Notes under the pieces: model-generated
What the model saw: the letters and a program-made list of their open reading frames with translations, nothing else
Told to the model about the DNA's origin: nothing
The model's database searches: none
Assembly (NCBI GenBank): GCA_003862195.1
Contig: QOUO01000020.1
Coordinates: forward strand, 1-34,448
Length of the DNA stretch: 34,448 nt
Direction of reading: 5' to 3'
Source: Coriobacteriaceae bacterium
GTDB lineage: Bacteria > Actinomycetota > Coriobacteriia > Coriobacteriales > Atopobiaceae
Shown here: piece after piece, positions 33,104-34,448 of the stretch
How the letters are laid out: every line of letters starts with the position of its first letter
Numbering within the stretch: position 1 is the stretch's first letter
Made by a program: the position numbers and the translations under genes

Positions 33104-34443
33104 GCCAGCAACCAAAGGCCACCCTGTACGCCGCGCCGCTCGTCATCCCCGTGACCGGGCCCGTCATCTGCGGCGGTGCCGTCGCCGTGCGCGACGGCCG
33201 CATCCTGCACGTGGGCACGCGCGACTGGGTGGAGCAGAAGCTGACCGAGGACGGCCTCGCCCCGCAGCAGGTGGACGTGCGCCCGTGGCGTGGGCTCGTC
33301 ACGCCCGGCCTAGTCAACGCGCACACGCACCTGCAGTACACGGGCATGGCCTCCGTCGGCTCGCGCGAGTACCCCAGCTTCCGCGCGTGGGAGCTCGCGT
33401 TCAACAAGATATATGACAGCCCGGAGCAGAAGCCCTGGCGCGCCTGGTCGCACGAGGGCGCGCGCCAGATGGTCGAGGCGGGCATCACGGCCGCCGCGGA
33501 CGTCGTGAGCGACGTGGAGGCCGCGGACGCCCTCCTGTCCCAGGGACTCCACGGCATCGCGTACTGGGAGGTGATGGACTGGGACAACGAGGACTGGAAG
33601 CAGCACGGCAAGGAGGCCCTTCTCGCCCACATCGCAGACATCCGCAGGATGGGCGTGACGGAGCTGGGCATCAGCCCGCACGCGCCGTACTCGCTGGGAT
33701 CCGGCCCGCTGCTCGACCTGCCGGACATCGCGCGCCAGCTGGGCATGCGCCTGCACATCCACCTGGGCGAGACCCCGGCCGAGGCCGGCCACCTGCCCTC
33801 GCGCCTCACCAACCAGACGTCCTGGGCGTGGAACCGCACGGAGTGGCAGAGCTTCAACGACCTCAAGCGCGCGGGTGCCGGCGCGAGCGCCATCCAGTTC
33901 CTGGACCAGCTCGCGGTCCTGGGTCCGGACGTCCACATCGCCCACGGCGTCCACGCCTCGCGCGAGGACCGCAGGATCCTGCGGCAGCGCGGCGTCTCCG
34001 TGGCGCTGTGCCCGCGCTCCAACCGCGTCACCTGCACCGGCGCGGACGCCCCCGTCGCGCGCTACCTGGAGGAGGGCAACCCCCTGTGCGTGGGCACGGA
34101 CTCGCTTTCCTCCTGCCCGAGCCTCGACGTCCTGGACGACGTGGCCATGCTGTACGACATCGCCATCGCGCAGGGCTACGAGGGCCCGGACCTCTCGCAC
34201 CGGCTCATCCGCATGATGACGCTGGGCGGCGCGGAGGCCATGGGCCTCAACTGCGGCCCCAAGCGCATCGGTCAGATCAACGTGGGCGCCCAGGCCGACC
34301 TCGCGTTCTTCGACGTGCCTGTCGACGTGTCGTCACCCCAGGCGCTCGAGGACACCATGGAGCGCTTCGTCCGCCACGGCTCCGGCACCTGCCGCGCCAC
34401 CATCATCGAGGGAAGGGTCGCCTATGACCGCATCTGGAACTGA
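33100..34443 (+). CDS. Amidohydrolase, SAH/MTA/aminodeoxyfutalosine deaminase type
   Basis: A 447-residue metal-dependent hydrolase of the TRZ/ATZ (MtaD/SsnA-like) group. Metal and catalytic motifs: NAHTHL (His75, His77), HIHLGET (third histidine and the catalytic Glu), AHGVHAS, CPRSN and GTDSLSS with the metal Asp. Relatives deaminate the adenine of S-adenosylhomocysteine, methylthioadenosine or 6-amino-6-deoxyfutalosine, or guanine. Its start overlaps the stop of the SAHH-like gene as ATGA, so the two are co-translated. That pairing favours SAH, converted to S-inosylhomocysteine, as substrate, but menaquinone synthesis is an alternative because MtnN homologues also act there. It ends five bases before the window edge. 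Confidence 0.82.
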   Translation: MSQQPKATLYAAPLVIPVTGPVICGGAVAVRDGRILHVGTRDWVEQKLTEDGLAPQQVDVRPWRGLVTPGLVNAHTHLQYTGMASVGSREYPSFRAWELAFNKIYDSPEQKPWRAWSHEGARQMVEAGITAAADVVSDVEAADALLSQGLHGIAYWEVMDWDNEDWKQHGKEALLAHIADIRRMGVTELGISPHAPYSLGSGPLLDLPDIARQLGMRLHIHLGETPAEAGHLPSRLTNQTSWAWNRTEWQSFNDLKRAGAGASAIQFLDQLAVLGPDVHIAHGVHASREDRRILRQRGVSVALCPRSNRVTCTGADAPVARYLEEGNPLCVGTDSLSSCPSLDVLDDVAMLYDIAIAQGYEGPDLSHRLIRMMTLGGAEAMGLNCGPKRIGQINVGAQADLAFFDVPVDVSSPQALEDTMERFVRHGSGTCRATIIEGRVAYDRIWN

Positions 34444-34448
34444 CCGCA

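Overview
The window is high-GC, densely packed bacterial DNA with mostly core metabolic genes. I infer a Coriobacteriia actinobacterium of the Olsenella/Atopobiaceae kind. The reasons are the strong GC bias at third codon positions, the Firmicutes-like fatty acid gene order carried in high-GC DNA, the luxS/mtnN pair and the twin-arginine lipoprotein. No rRNA marker is present, so the placement is an inference.

Left part (1-10.2 kb): an archaeal-type peptidyl-tRNA hydrolase; a methionine unit (metF, a free-standing MetH reactivation protein, and a cobalamin-dependent metH that lacks that domain); a convergent GH3 beta-N-acetylhexosaminidase lipoprotein; asnS; an aldo/keto reductase; and a B3/B4-domain protein. 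Middle (10.2-17.4 kb): fumC and malic enzyme form a fumarate-to-pyruvate operon ending in a strong terminator. Next comes an AT-rich islet, where a fic gene is bracketed by two 124-bp direct copies of a highly regular array of palindromes. After it lie a membrane-anchored GH25 muramidase and a cation diffusion facilitator.

Right part (17.4-34.4 kb): a long leftward block for fatty acid synthesis, in transcription order fabT-fabH-acpP-fabK-fabD-fabG-fabF-accB-fabZ-accC-accDA(fused)-degV, with bioY just downstream and birA just upstream. A MarR-type palindrome and a promoter lie in front of fabT. Further right, leftward luxS-mtnN-birA faces a rightward pair: a divergent S-adenosylhomocysteine hydrolase homologue lacking expected catalytic histidines, and an amidohydrolase of the SAH/MTA/aminodeoxyfutalosine deaminase type.

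Together the genes outline methyl-group recycling (MetF/MetH at one end, LuxS/MtnN and the unusual SAHH-like pair at the other) and malonyl-CoA/fatty acid production with its biotin supply. The most unusual signals are the palindrome-array/fic cassette, the SAHH-like/deaminase pair with a possible ACG start, and a dispersed 13-mer, GGGCGAGAAGRAC, found nine times on both strands, often in linkers, protein extensions or leaders.
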